Assembly: GCA_944383305.1 (NCBI GenBank)
Contig: CALWOZ010000003.1
Span: 17,276-81,275 of the forward strand
Source of the DNA: an uncultured Clostridia bacterium
Lineage (GTDB): Bacteria; Bacillota; Clostridia; Lachnospirales; CAG-274
Direction: 5' to 3'
Length of the DNA stretch: 64,000 nt
Within the stretch, counting starts at the first letter, position 1, and each line of letters starts with the position of its first letter. A program made the position numbers and the translations under genes. The notes under the pieces were generated by a model that saw only the letters and a list, made by a program, of their open reading frames with translations, made no database searches and was not told the DNA's origin. Positions 27,493 to 36,832 of the stretch are shown here, one piece after another.

Positions 27493-28434
27493 ATGAAATC
27501 AAATTTATGTGATATATTAGGTATTAAATACCCTATTTTTCAAGGAGCAATGGCTTGGATATCTGACGGAGAGTTAGCAGCTAGTGTATCTAATGCTGGT
27601 GGACTTGGTATAATAGCTGGAGGTAACGCTCCAGGTGAGGTTGTTCGTGAAGAGATAAAAAAGGCAAAATCTTTAACAGATAAACCTTTTGCAGTAAACA
27701 TTATGCTTTTATCTCCTTTTGCAGAAGAGGTTGTAAAAGTAGTATGTGAAGAAGGTGTAAAAGTTGTAACAACAGGAGCTGGTAACCCTGCTAAATATAT
27801 GGATTTATTTAATGAACATAATATTTCTGTAATTCCTGTTATTCCTTCAGTTGCTCTTGCTCAAAAAATGGAAAAAATAGGTGCAAAAGCAGTTGTAGCA
27901 GAAGGTATGGAAGCCGGAGGACACATTGGTAAGCTTACTACTATGGCTTTAGTTCCACAAGTGGTAGACGCTGTTAATATACCAGTTATTGCAGCAGGTG
28001 GTATAGCAGACGGAAGAGGTTGTGCTGCTGGATTTATGCTAGGTGCTCAAGGTGTACAAATTGGTACAAGATTTTTACTTGCAAATGAATGTAACATACA
28101 CGAAAACTATAAAGAAAAAGTAGCTAAAGCTAAAGATATAGATACTGTTATTACAGGACAAATAACAGGACACCCTGTTCGTGTATTAAGAAATAAACTA
28201 GCTAGACTTTATGATACAGTAGAAAGAGAAGAACTAAGAAAAGAATCTCCAGATATAGAAAGAATAGAAAAATTAGGTTCTGGTGCTTTACAAAGAGCCG
28301 TAAAAGAAGGAGATGTAGAAAACGGTTCTGTTATGGCAGGTCAAATCGCTGGTATGGTTTCTAAAAGACAAAGCTGTGAAGAAATTATACAAGAACTTGT
28401 TAGTGAATTTGACGCTTTAATGGGTAATAAATAA
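27493..28434 (+). CDS. fabK: Enoyl-ACP reductase II (FMN)
   Basis: Reduces trans-2-enoyl-ACP in the last step of each elongation cycle with FMN and NAD(P)H. The 313-aa TIM-barrel protein begins with KYPIFQGAMAWISDGELAA and has the phosphate-binding AAGGIADGRGCAAGFMLGA and GTRFLLANE. FabK is unrelated to FabI and is not inhibited by triclosan. The order fabK-fabD-fabG-fabF supports the role over nitronate monooxygenase, a sequence relative. Confidence 0.94.
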   Translation: MKSNLCDILGIKYPIFQGAMAWISDGELAASVSNAGGLGIIAGGNAPGEVVREEIKKAKSLTDKPFAVNIMLLSPFAEEVVKVVCEEGVKVVTTGAGNPAKYMDLFNEHNISVIPVIPSVALAQKMEKIGAKAVVAEGMEAGGHIGKLTTMALVPQVVDAVNIPVIAAGGIADGRGCAAGFMLGAQGVQIGTRFLLANECNIHENYKEKVAKAKDIDTVITGQITGHPVRVLRNKLARLYDTVEREELRKESPDIERIEKLGSGALQRAVKEGDVENGSVMAGQIAGMVSKRQSCEEIIQELVSEFDALMGNK

Positions 28435-28464
28435 TTTTAAGTTATATTATTAAGGAGAAAAACA

Positions 28465-29391
28465 ATGAAAATATGTTTTATATTTAGTGGTCAAGGTGCT
28501 CAATACAACGGTATGGGTAAAGAACTTTATGACAACTTTTCAGTATGTAAAAAAGTATTTGAAGATGCAAACAATGCTTTAGATTTTAATATAACAGATA
28601 TATGTTTTAATGAAGATGACAGACTTAATGAAACAGAATATACTCAACCAGCTATTTTAACAACAAGCTATGCTATATTTAAACTAATGGAAGAAAAAGG
28701 CATAAAAGCAGACTATATGGCTGGGCTTAGTCTTGGAGAATACTCTGCTCTTTGTGCTAGTGGTGCAATAGATTTTAAAGAAGGTGTAGCCTTAGTTAGA
28801 AAAAGAGGTAAATATATGACAGAGGCAGTTCCTGTTGGAGTTGGTGCTATGTCGGCTGTTATGAATACTGATGAAGATATTATAAATAAAGTATTAAAAG
28901 AAGCATCTAATGATACAGAACTTGCTATGATAGCCAATTATAACGCACCAGGACAAATTGTAATAGCAGGACATACTAAAGCCATAGAACGAGCAGAAAA
29001 TATTTTTAAAGAAAAAGGTATAAAAAAAGTTATAAGACTTAATGTAAGTGGTCCTTTTCATACTTCATTATTAAAACCTGCTAGTGATAAACTTAAAATA
29101 GAACTTGAAAATATAACTATTAACACACCTAATGTAGATGTGTTTACAAACTTAACAGGTGAAAAGGTAGAAAACATAAAAGATACATTAATTAAACAAG
29201 TAAAAAGTCCTGTTAAATGGGAACAAACTATAAAAAATCTTATTAATCTTGGGGTTGACACTTTTATAGAGTTAGGACCTGGAAAAACTTTATCATCTTT
29301 TGTTAAAAAAGTTAGTAAAGAAGTTAATGTATACAACGTAGAAGACTTATCTAGTTTAGAAAAAACTTGTAAAGGAATAGGTATAGAATAA
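28465..29391 (+). CDS. fabD: Malonyl-CoA:ACP transacylase
   Basis: Moves malonyl from CoA to ACP. The 308-aa product has the nucleophile S89 in AGLSLGEYSAL and the catalytic H199 in SGPFHTSLL, with GQGAQYNGMG at the N-terminus. Its stop overlaps the fabG start by one base, so the two are coupled. Confidence 0.96.
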   Translation: MKICFIFSGQGAQYNGMGKELYDNFSVCKKVFEDANNALDFNITDICFNEDDRLNETEYTQPAILTTSYAIFKLMEEKGIKADYMAGLSLGEYSALCASGAIDFKEGVALVRKRGKYMTEAVPVGVGAMSAVMNTDEDIINKVLKEASNDTELAMIANYNAPGQIVIAGHTKAIERAENIFKEKGIKKVIRLNVSGPFHTSLLKPASDKLKIELENITINTPNVDVFTNLTGEKVENIKDTLIKQVKSPVKWEQTIKNLINLGVDTFIELGPGKTLSSFVKKVSKEVNVYNVEDLSSLEKTCKGIGIE

Positions 29392-30122
29392 TGTTAAAAG
29401 AAAAAACAGTAATAGTTACAGGTGGTGCTAAAGGTATAGGAAAGGCTATTGCAATAGCTTTTGCTAAAGAAGGTGCAAACATTGTTTTAAATTATAGAAG
29501 CACAAGTCCAGATGATGTAGTTAAAGAAATAGAAGCCCTTGGCGTAAAATGTTTAACCGTTATGGCAGATATTAGTGATTTTAATCAAGCTAAAGAATTA
29601 GTAGATAACGCAATAGAAGAATTTAAAACAATAGATGTTTTAATAAATAATGCTGGTATAACAAAAGACAATCTTCTTTTAAAAATGTCTGAAGATGATT
29701 TTGATATGGTTATAAACACAAATCTTAAAGGTGCTTTTAATATGATAAAACACACAAGTAAAATAATGCTTAAACAAAAAAGTGGAACTATTATAAATAT
29801 GAGTAGCGTTGTTGGTTTAACTGGTAATATTGGTCAAGTAAACTACTCTGCTAGTAAGGCTGGTATGATAGGTATGACATTTTCTACTGCTAGAGAGCTT
29901 GCATCTCGTGGCATAACTTGCAATGCTATTGCTCCTGGATTTATAAAAACAGATATGACAGAGGTTTTATCTGATAACATAAAAGAAAGTATTTTAAATA
30001 CAATACCTTTAAAAAGATTTGGTACAACAGATGAAATAGCTAGTACCGCAATATTTTTAGCTAAAAATAAATATATAACAGGACAAGTGATTACTGTCGA
30101 TGGTGGTATGGTAATGGCTTAA
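29391..30122 (+). CDS. fabG: 3-oxoacyl-ACP reductase
   Basis: A 243-aa short-chain dehydrogenase, the NADPH-dependent ketoreduction step. The cofactor motif TGGAKGIGKAIA is at 10-21, NNAG at 86-89, and the catalytic S139, Y152 and K156 are in place (NYSASKAG). It fits the housekeeping FabG by operon position. Confidence 0.96.
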   Translation: MLKEKTVIVTGGAKGIGKAIAIAFAKEGANIVLNYRSTSPDDVVKEIEALGVKCLTVMADISDFNQAKELVDNAIEEFKTIDVLINNAGITKDNLLLKMSEDDFDMVINTNLKGAFNMIKHTSKIMLKQKSGTIINMSSVVGLTGNIGQVNYSASKAGMIGMTFSTARELASRGITCNAIAPGFIKTDMTEVLSDNIKESILNTIPLKRFGTTDEIASTAIFLAKNKYITGQVITVDGGMVMA

Positions 30123-30138
30123 TCCTTAGGAGGTTAAT

Positions 30139-31377
30139 ATGGAAAGACGAGTAGTAATAACAGGTATGGGATTAGTTACACCTGTTGGTAATAATGTTAA
30201 TGAATTTTGGGATAGTATAAAAAATGGTAAACACGGTATAGGACATATTACACATTTTGACACTTCAGATTCTAAAGTAAAAATAGCAGCTGAACTTAAA
30301 AATTTTGAACCAGAAAAAGTTTTAGATAAAAAAGAAATAAGAAGACTTGAGCCTTTTAGTGTATATGCTTTATATGCAGCTCAAGAAGCAGTTGATAATA
30401 GTGGTCTTGACTTAAATAAAATAGACCCATATAGATTTGGAACAATTATTGGATCTGGTATGGGTGGTATTGGTATGATTGAAGACCAAATGATTAAAAT
30501 GGTAGAAAAAGGTCCTTCAAGACTTGCTCCTTTATTTATCCCTAGTGTTATAACAAATATGGCAGCAGGACACGTTGCTATACGTTTTGGTGCAAAAGGT
30601 TCTTGTGAAACTGCTATAACTGCTTGTGCAACAAGTACCAGTTGTATTGGTATGGCTTTTAGAAATATAAAATATGGATATGAAGATATTATATTAGCTG
30701 GTGGTACAGAAAGTACAATTACAAAAGCTGGTATTGGTGGCTTTGCCGCTTTAAAAGCCTTATCTACATCTGAAGATTTAGACAGAGCATCTATCCCATT
30801 TGATAAAGAGAGAAATGGCTTTGTTATGGGTGAAGGTGCTGGTATATTAGTTTTAGAAGAGTTAGAACACGCCAAAAAACGTGGTGCAAAAATATTAGCA
30901 GAAGTTGTTGGATATGGTGCTACTTGTGATGCTTATCATATGACTGCTCCTTGTGAAGATGGTGATGGTGCTGCTCGTGCTATGATTAAAGCTATGGAAG
31001 AAGCTAATGTAAGTCCATCGGATATTACATATATAAATGCTCACGGCACAAGCACACCTGCTAATGATGTAGGCGAAACTAAAGCCATTAAAACTGCCCT
31101 TAAAGACAATGCTTATAATGTTTCTATAAGCTCTACAAAGTCTATGACTGGTCATCTTTTAGGTGCAACAGGTGCGGTTGAGGCTATTGCTTGTATATTA
31201 GCTCTACAAAATAACTTTGTACCACCAACAGCTAATTATAAAGTGCCAGACGAAGAATGTGACTTAGATTATACACCAAATGTTGGTAAAGAACGTGAAA
31301 TGAAATATGCTTTATCTAACACTCTTGGTTTTGGTGGACATAATGCTGTGTTATGTCTAAAAAAATGGGAGGAGTAA
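30139..31377 (+). CDS. fabF: Beta-ketoacyl-ACP synthase II
   Basis: The elongating condensing enzyme. The 412-aa product has the Cys-His-His triad C163 (TACATSTSC), H302 (NAHGTSTPAND) and H339 (SMTGHLLGA). This is the enzyme bound by platensimycin and cerulenin in relatives. It starts 17 bp after fabG with AGGAGG. Confidence 0.96.
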   Translation: MERRVVITGMGLVTPVGNNVNEFWDSIKNGKHGIGHITHFDTSDSKVKIAAELKNFEPEKVLDKKEIRRLEPFSVYALYAAQEAVDNSGLDLNKIDPYRFGTIIGSGMGGIGMIEDQMIKMVEKGPSRLAPLFIPSVITNMAAGHVAIRFGAKGSCETAITACATSTSCIGMAFRNIKYGYEDIILAGGTESTITKAGIGGFAALKALSTSEDLDRASIPFDKERNGFVMGEGAGILVLEELEHAKKRGAKILAEVVGYGATCDAYHMTAPCEDGDGAARAMIKAMEEANVSPSDITYINAHGTSTPANDVGETKAIKTALKDNAYNVSISSTKSMTGHLLGATGAVEAIACILALQNNFVPPTANYKVPDEECDLDYTPNVGKEREMKYALSNTLGFGGHNAVLCLKKWEE

Positions 31378-31381
31378 TAAA

Positions 31382-31870
31382 ATGGAATTTGAAAAAATTA
31401 AAGATTTAATGCAAAGTTTAGATAATTCTAGTCTTATGGATTTTGAACTTAAATTAAACGATGGCTTTTATCTTAGAATGAATAAATATAATAGCCAACC
31501 TACACAAAATCATACGTTTATACAAGAACAACCAGTACAAAAAACTCCTGAACATTCTCATACTATTAATAACATAGCAGAAAACATATCAGAACCTATA
31601 ACTATAATTCCTGAAACAAAACAAGAAGTAAAAGAAGGCAACATTATATCTAGTCCAATAGTAGGAACGTTTTATTCTAGTAGCTCCCCTACTAAACCTG
31701 CCTATGTAAAAGTAGGTGACAAGGTAAAAGAAGGCGATGTTTTATGTATTATAGAAGCTATGAAAGTTATGAATGAAATAACAAGCCAATATAGTGGAGA
31801 AATTGTAGAAATAATGGTTGAAAATGAAGATATGGTTGAATATAACCAACCTTTATTTAGAATAGTATAA
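31382..31870 (+). CDS. accB: Biotin carboxyl carrier protein of acetyl-CoA carboxylase
   Basis: A 162-aa BCCP. A short N-terminal domain is followed by a Gln/Pro/Glu-rich linker and a biotinyl domain with the target lysine K128 in EAMKVMNEI. The thumb region SSSSPTKPAYVKVGD is present. It begins 5 bp after fabF. Confidence 0.96.
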   Translation: MEFEKIKDLMQSLDNSSLMDFELKLNDGFYLRMNKYNSQPTQNHTFIQEQPVQKTPEHSHTINNIAENISEPITIIPETKQEVKEGNIISSPIVGTFYSSSSPTKPAYVKVGDKVKEGDVLCIIEAMKVMNEITSQYSGEIVEIMVENEDMVEYNQPLFRIV

Positions 31871-31930
31871 TTATTTTAAACTAATTTATATTTTATATAA
31901 AAATTTTTTAATAGATAGTCATATAATACT

Positions 31931-31975
31931 GTTATTAATATAGGTACTTTGCTACCTATATTAATAACAATTTTT
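31931..31975 (+). terminator. Strong hairpin with T-run between accB and fabZ
   Basis: GTTATTAATATAGGTA (31931-31946) pairs perfectly with TACCTATATTAATAAC (31953-31968), a 16-bp stem with a 6-base loop, followed by AATTTTT. In an otherwise tight operon this should reduce transcription of fabZ-accC-accD-accA, unless it works as a processing or attenuation site. No clear new promoter lies after it. Confidence 0.75.
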
Positions 31976-31991
31976 ATAAAGGAGAAATATT

Positions 31992-32411
31992 ATGAATATT
32001 AAAGAAATAATGGAAATTATCCCTCATAGATACCCTTTTCTTCTAATAGATAAAATAGTAGAAATAGAAGAAGGTAAAAAAATAGTCGCTATAAAAAACG
32101 TAACTATGAACGAACAGTTTTTTCAAGGTCACTTTCCTGTTGAACCTGTTATGCCTGGTGTATTAATAATAGAGGCTATGGCTCAAGCTGGTGCTTGTGC
32201 AATTTTATCTTTAGATGAGTATAAAGGCAAAATTGCATATTTCGGTGCAATAAATAACGCAAAGTTTAGAGATAAAGTTGTTCCTGGAGATACTTTAAGA
32301 CTAGAAGTAGAACTTTTAAAACTTAAAAAAGTAGCTGGCATTGGCAAGGGTATAGCTTATGTTGGAGATAAAAAAGTAGCCGAAGCTGAATTTACTTTTA
32401 TGATTGGATAG
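31992..32411 (+). CDS. fabZ: 3-hydroxyacyl-ACP dehydratase
   Basis: A 139-aa hot-dog fold dehydratase with catalytic H47 (QGHFPVEPVMPG) and E61 (EAMAQAG). The start PHRYPFLLIDKI is typical. The AAAGGAG site is immediately after the hairpin described for 31931-31975. In bacteria with FabK and no FabA, FabZ handles all dehydrations, and a separate isomerase is needed for unsaturated chains; none is in this window. Confidence 0.96.
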   Translation: MNIKEIMEIIPHRYPFLLIDKIVEIEEGKKIVAIKNVTMNEQFFQGHFPVEPVMPGVLIIEAMAQAGACAILSLDEYKGKIAYFGAINNAKFRDKVVPGDTLRLEVELLKLKKVAGIGKGIAYVGDKKVAEAEFTFMIG

Positions 32412-32422
32412 AGGTGGATTTT

Positions 32423-33769
32423 ATGTTTAATAAAATATTAATAGCAAATCGTGGTGAAATAGCAGTTAGGATAATTAGAGCTTGTAGAGAAATGGGCATA
32501 GCTACTGTGGCTGTATACTCTGAGGCAGATAAAAACGCATTACATACACAACTTGCAGATGAGGCTATTTGTATAGGTGGTAATAAAAGTTCATCTAGCT
32601 ATCTTAATATGAATAACATTATAAGTGCTGCTTGTCTTACTGGTGCTAATGCTATACACCCTGGATTTGGATTTTTATCAGAAAATACAAAATTTGCAGA
32701 TATGTGTAAAGAATGTAACATAAAATTTATAGGACCAGACGCTAAAACAATAGACCTTATGGGTAACAAGGCTAACGCTAGAAAACTTATGATAGAAGCA
32801 GGCGTTCCAGTCACTCCAGGTAGCGACGGCGTTGTCGAAAGCATAGAAAAAGCAAAAGAGCTTGCTAAAGAATTTGGATATCCTGTTATGATAAAGGCAT
32901 CGGCTGGTGGTGGTGGTCGTGGCATAAGAATAGTTAGAGAGGAAAAAGACTTAGAAGAAGCTTATAACTCTGCTAAAAGTGAAGCTAAAGTAGCCTTTGG
33001 TGATGATAGCATATATATGGAAAAAGTTATAGAAAATGCTAGACATATAGAAGTTCAAGTATTGGCAGATGAATATGGTAATGCTATACACTTAGGAGAA
33101 AGAGATTGCTCTTTACAAAGAAGAAATCAAAAAGTATTAGAAGAAGCCCCTTCTATTGCTCTTAACGAAGAAACTAGAAAAGCTATGGGTGAGGCTGCTA
33201 TTAAGGCTGTTAAAGCATCTAATTATAAAAATGCTGGTACAATAGAGTTTTTATACGGTAAAGATAATAAATTTTATTTTATGGAAATGAATACTCGTAT
33301 ACAAGTAGAACACCCTGTTACTGAAATGATAACCGATATAGATATTGTTAAAGAACAAATAAGAATAGCTTATGGTGAAAAGCTAAGATACACTCAAGAA
33401 GACGTTAAGTTTAATGGACATAGTATAGAATGTAGAATAAATGCAGAAGACCCTTACAATAACTTTGCCCCTTCTCCAGGTAAAATAGACTATCTCTTTT
33501 TACCTAGTGGTTGTAACGGACTTAGAGTAGATAGTGCTGTTTATGCTGGATATACAATTCCTAGTTTTTATGATTCTATGATAGCCAAAGTTATAACAAA
33601 GGGAAAGACTAGAGAAGAAGCTATACAAAAAATGAAAAGAGCTTTAAATGAGTTTGTTATAGAAGGAATTAAAACTAATATAGACTTTCATATGGAGCTT
33701 TTAGAAGATGAAGATTACTTAAATGGAGATTTTGATACATCATTTATAAATAATAAAATATTAAAATAG
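32423..33769 (+). CDS. accC: Biotin carboxylase subunit of acetyl-CoA carboxylase
   Basis: A 448-aa ATP-grasp enzyme that carboxylates biotin on AccB. It begins MFNKILIANRGEIAVRIIRA, carries the glycine-rich lid KASAGGGGRGIRIVR and the active-site EMNTRIQVEHPVTEM. I chose ATG at 32423, preceded by GAGGTGG overlapping the fabZ stop; a GTG at 32414 lies within that site and is unlikely. Confidence 0.96.
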   Translation: MFNKILIANRGEIAVRIIRACREMGIATVAVYSEADKNALHTQLADEAICIGGNKSSSSYLNMNNIISAACLTGANAIHPGFGFLSENTKFADMCKECNIKFIGPDAKTIDLMGNKANARKLMIEAGVPVTPGSDGVVESIEKAKELAKEFGYPVMIKASAGGGGRGIRIVREEKDLEEAYNSAKSEAKVAFGDDSIYMEKVIENARHIEVQVLADEYGNAIHLGERDCSLQRRNQKVLEEAPSIALNEETRKAMGEAAIKAVKASNYKNAGTIEFLYGKDNKFYFMEMNTRIQVEHPVTEMITDIDIVKEQIRIAYGEKLRYTQEDVKFNGHSIECRINAEDPYNNFAPSPGKIDYLFLPSGCNGLRVDSAVYAGYTIPSFYDSMIAKVITKGKTREEAIQKMKRALNEFVIEGIKTNIDFHMELLEDEDYLNGDFDTSFINNKILK

Positions 33770-33790
33770 GCTTTTGAAAGGAAGATTAAT

Positions 33791-34651
33791 ATGGATTTAT
33801 TTAAAAACAAAAAAAGTCCTAATAATATAGATAAAAAAGGTGTAAAACAAAAGCTTTTTGCAAAGCCAGAAGTGCCAACAGGACTTTGTATAAAATGTAG
33901 TGGTTGTGGTACTACTATATACTCCAAAGAACTAGGCTTATATAACGTTTGTCCAGAATGTAACTTTTATTTTAGATTATCTGCTAGAGATAGAATAAAA
34001 ACTATTGCCGATAAAAATATTTTTGTAGAATTTGATAAGGATATGCATGCAAAAAATCCTTTAAATTATCCTAACTATGATGAAAAAATTCAAAATTTAA
34101 AAGAGAAAACTGGTCTTAATGACGCCGTAGTTACTGGTAAATGTCAAATATACGGCAAAGATTGTGTATTATGTGTAATGGATTCTAAATTTATAATGGG
34201 TAGTATGGGTTCTGTGGTAGGTGAAAAAATAACACGAGCTTTTGAATATGCCACAGAACACAAATTGCCTATTATTATATTCACCGCATCTGGTGGAGCT
34301 AGAATGCAAGAAGGTATAGTATCTCTTATGCAAATGGCAAAAGTTAGTGCTGCTGCTAGCAGACATTCTGATGCTGGTCTTTTATATGTAACTGTATTGA
34401 CAGACCCTACAACTGGTGGTGTTACGGCAAGCTTTGGTATGCTTGGTGATATAATCTTAGCTGAACCTAACACACTTATTGGATTTGCTGGTCCTCGAGT
34501 TATAGAACAAACTATTAAACAAAAATTACCTGAAGGTTTTCAAAAAGCTGAATTTTTATTAGAACACGGATTTGTAGATGCTATTGTTGAAAGGCAAAAT
34601 ATTAAAAAGACTTTATCTACTATATTAAAAATACACAAAAACCCTGTATAA
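33791..34651 (+). CDS. accD: Acetyl-CoA carboxylase carboxyltransferase beta subunit
   Basis: A 286-aa crotonase-fold subunit with the N-terminal zinc ribbon C36, C39, C54, C57 (KCSGCG and VCPECN). The oxyanion-hole region [12 protein letters not shown] and [15 protein letters not shown] are conserved. It pairs with AccA to transfer carboxyl to acetyl-CoA. Confidence 0.96.
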   Translation: MDLFKNKKSPNNIDKKGVKQKLFAKPEVPTGLCIKCSGCGTTIYSKELGLYNVCPECNFYFRLSARDRIKTIADKNIFVEFDKDMHAKNPLNYPNYDEKIQNLKEKTGLNDAVVTGKCQIYGKDCVLCVMDSKFIMGSMGSVVGEKITRAFEYATEHKLPIIIFTASGGARMQEGIVSLMQMAKVSAAASRHSDAGLLYVTVLTDPTTGGVTASFGMLGDIILAEPNTLIGFAGPRVIEQTIKQKLPEGFQKAEFLLEHGFVDAIVERQNIKKTLSTILKIHKNPV

Positions 34652-34763
34652 AACTAACTTAATATTTATTGTAAAAAATTTGGTTATATAATAAACAAAA
34701 TATAAATATTATTAATCAAAATTAACAAATTGACCAATCAATTAAAAATTAGGAGGTATTAAA

Positions 34764-35564
34764 ATGTCCACTGCTTTTGAAACAGTTAGATTAGCAAGAC
34801 GAGTGACTAGACCTAATGCTAAAGAATATATAGACTATATATTTACAAATTTTGTAGAATTACACGGAGATAGAGTATATAAAGATGACAAAGCTGTCAT
34901 AGGTGGCATTGCTCTTTTAGACCATCAACCAGTTACTATTGTTGGTATACAAAAAGGTTCTACAATAGAAGAAAATATAGAGAGAAACTTTGGTTCACCT
35001 CATCCAGAAGGATACAGAAAAGCACTAAGACTTATGAAACAAGCAGAAAAATTTAATAGACCTATAATAACTTTTATAAACACATCTGGTGCATACTGTG
35101 GCATAGGTGCTGAAGAACGTGGTCAAGGTGAGGCTATCGCTAGAAATCTCTTTGAAATGGCTAATTTAAAAGTACCTATTATAGCTATCGTTATAGGCGA
35201 AGGTGGTAGTGGTGGTGCTTTAGCTCTTGGTGTAGCTGATAAAGTATGGATGCTTGAAAACTCTGTTTATTCTATATTATCTCCAGAGGGATTTGCAAGT
35301 ATTTTATGGAAAGATGCAACAAAGGCTCCAGAAGCTGCCCAGCTTATGAAAATAACAGCTAAAGACCTTTTAGAGTTAGGTATTATAGAAAAAGTTATTC
35401 CTGAAGTAGACGGTGGTGTAGAAATGGATTTTATGTATACTGCACACATTTTAAAAGAAGAACTTATAAAAGAAGTAAATGCCCTTTTAAATATAGATAA
35501 AAATAAATTATTAGATGATAGATATAATCGCTTTAGAAAAATGGGCGAATTTGAAGAGTTTTAA
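34764..35564 (+). CDS. accA: Acetyl-CoA carboxylase carboxyltransferase alpha subunit
   Basis: A 266-aa subunit beginning at [20 protein letters not shown], shorter at the N-terminus than the E. coli protein, as is usual in Clostridia. [20 protein letters not shown] and [16 protein letters not shown] are the conserved acyl-CoA site. It is the last gene of the cluster, 112 bp after accD, with a strong terminator downstream. Confidence 0.96.
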   Translation: MSTAFETVRLARRVTRPNAKEYIDYIFTNFVELHGDRVYKDDKAVIGGIALLDHQPVTIVGIQKGSTIEENIERNFGSPHPEGYRKALRLMKQAEKFNRPIITFINTSGAYCGIGAEERGQGEAIARNLFEMANLKVPIIAIVIGEGGSGGALALGVADKVWMLENSVYSILSPEGFASILWKDATKAPEAAQLMKITAKDLLELGIIEKVIPEVDGGVEMDFMYTAHILKEELIKEVNALLNIDKNKLLDDRYNRFRKMGEFEEF

Positions 35565-35576
35565 TAAATTTCATAG

Positions 35577-35634
35577 GTTATATACTGTTATAGCAAACGT
35601 TAAATAGCAAAGCTAAATAGTATATAACTTTTTT
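35577..35634 (+). terminator. Terminator after accA
   Basis: GTTATATACT (35577-35586) pairs with AGTATATAAC (35619-35628), followed by six T. A smaller internal hairpin (TAGC-AAA-GCTA) lies in the loop. It ends the fab/acc transcript. Confidence 0.8.
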
Positions 35635-35777
35635 ATTAAAATTTATATAAAATAAATAATAACTAAATTTTAATATTAAAATAAAAATTAGTTATTAATA
35701 ATCTATTTTTTAATAAAATTATTGTAAATAATATTTATATTTGATAAAATATAATAAAAATCTAATGAGGTGATATT

Positions 35778-36326
35778 ATGAAAAATTTATTAATTATTAT
35801 AGACTATCAATATGACTTTGTTGCAGATGATGGACTTTTAACAGCTGGTAAGCCTGCTCAAATTATAGAAGATAATATATATAATTTATCTAGTACATAT
35901 ATAAAAAATAAACAAGATATAATATTTACATTAGATACACATATTAAAGAAGAATGGCATATACACCCAGAAAGTAAAAGCTTTAATATTCATTGTGAAA
36001 AGGGTACAAAAGGATATGAACCATATGGTAAATTAAAAGAGATTTTATCCTATGAAAATTGTAAAATGTTAGAAAAAAAAGGATACTCTCCTACAACACA
36101 AGATATAGAAAAAGTAATAAATAACTATGACCATATAGAGTTATGTGGTGTTGTTACAGACATATGTGTTTTACAAACTGCTATTATGCTCTATAATACT
36201 TGTGTTAATATGGGTAAAAATATTAAATTTAAAGTAAATTCTAAGGCTTGTGCTTCTTTTAATGAACAAGGTCATACATTTGCCATTGAATATATGAAAA
36301 ATATTCTAGGATTTGAAATTGTTTAA
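35778..36326 (+). CDS. Isochorismatase-like cysteine hydrolase, possible nicotinamidase
   Basis: A 182-aa protein of the cysteine hydrolase family with D9 (LIIIDYQYDF), a lysine near 100 and the nucleophile C130 (CGVVTDICVLQTA). The D-K-C set and the metal-site-like stretch DTHIKEEWHIHPES point to nicotinamidase (PncA), which would feed NAD salvage. Related amidases share the motifs, so I leave the symbol empty. No NAD genes are adjacent. Confidence 0.8.
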   Translation: MKNLLIIIDYQYDFVADDGLLTAGKPAQIIEDNIYNLSSTYIKNKQDIIFTLDTHIKEEWHIHPESKSFNIHCEKGTKGYEPYGKLKEILSYENCKMLEKKGYSPTTQDIEKVINNYDHIELCGVVTDICVLQTAIMLYNTCVNMGKNIKFKVNSKACASFNEQGHTFAIEYMKNILGFEIV

Positions 36327-36362
36327 TAAAAATTAATTGAGTCTTTAATAGAAAGGTAATTT

Positions 36363-36767
36363 ATGGAAGAAAAATTTGGTATTGCTATTAAATGTCTTTT
36401 AAAAAATGAATATAACAAATATCTTATTCTAAAAAAGACAGAAGAAGAAGCAAAAAATGATGCAAGTGAAAATTTATACGACATACCCGGTGGTAGAATG
36501 GAATATGGTGAGGACATAATCGATACACTTGTTAGAGAGGTTTTTGAAGAAACTGGTATTAAACTTAAGTTAAATCAAATAGAAAAAATATTAAATGCTA
36601 AATCTATTATTAGAAAAGATGGATTAAATTTAGTTGTTATTACATATATTGCTAATGTAAAAAATTGTAGTGTTAAAATTAGCTCAGAACATAGTGAATT
36701 TTATTGGATTGATAAAAATTTTAAAGATTTACCTAAATGGATAATAGATATTATATCTATGGTATAA
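36363..36767 (+). CDS. Nudix hydrolase
   Basis: A 134-aa protein with a complete Nudix box at 44-66: G44, E50, R58, E59, E62, E63 (GGRMEYGED, REVFEETGI). It should hydrolyse a nucleoside diphosphate linked to another moiety. The substrate cannot be read from the sequence. It starts 36 bp after the cysteine hydrolase, so the two may be cotranscribed. Confidence 0.88.
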   Translation: MEEKFGIAIKCLLKNEYNKYLILKKTEEEAKNDASENLYDIPGGRMEYGEDIIDTLVREVFEETGIKLKLNQIEKILNAKSIIRKDGLNLVVITYIANVKNCSVKISSEHSEFYWIDKNFKDLPKWIIDIISMV

Positions 36768-36804
36768 ACAAAGGCTACTTAATTAAGTAGCCTTTGTTTG
36801 TTTT
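36766..36804. terminator. Bidirectional terminator between the Nudix gene and glmM
   Basis: A perfect inverted repeat with 17-base arms (36766-36782 and 36783-36799; inner part AAGGCTACTT/AAGTAGCCTT), flanked by T-runs. It serves the plus-strand Nudix gene and the minus-strand glmM. Confidence 0.88.
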
Positions 36805-36832
36805 TAAATCTTTAACTTATTAAATAAATTAA

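Noticed and set aside
30381..31155. Minus-strand ORFs opposite fabF
   Set aside because: Shadow frames of a conserved gene, without ribosome binding sites or recognisable products.
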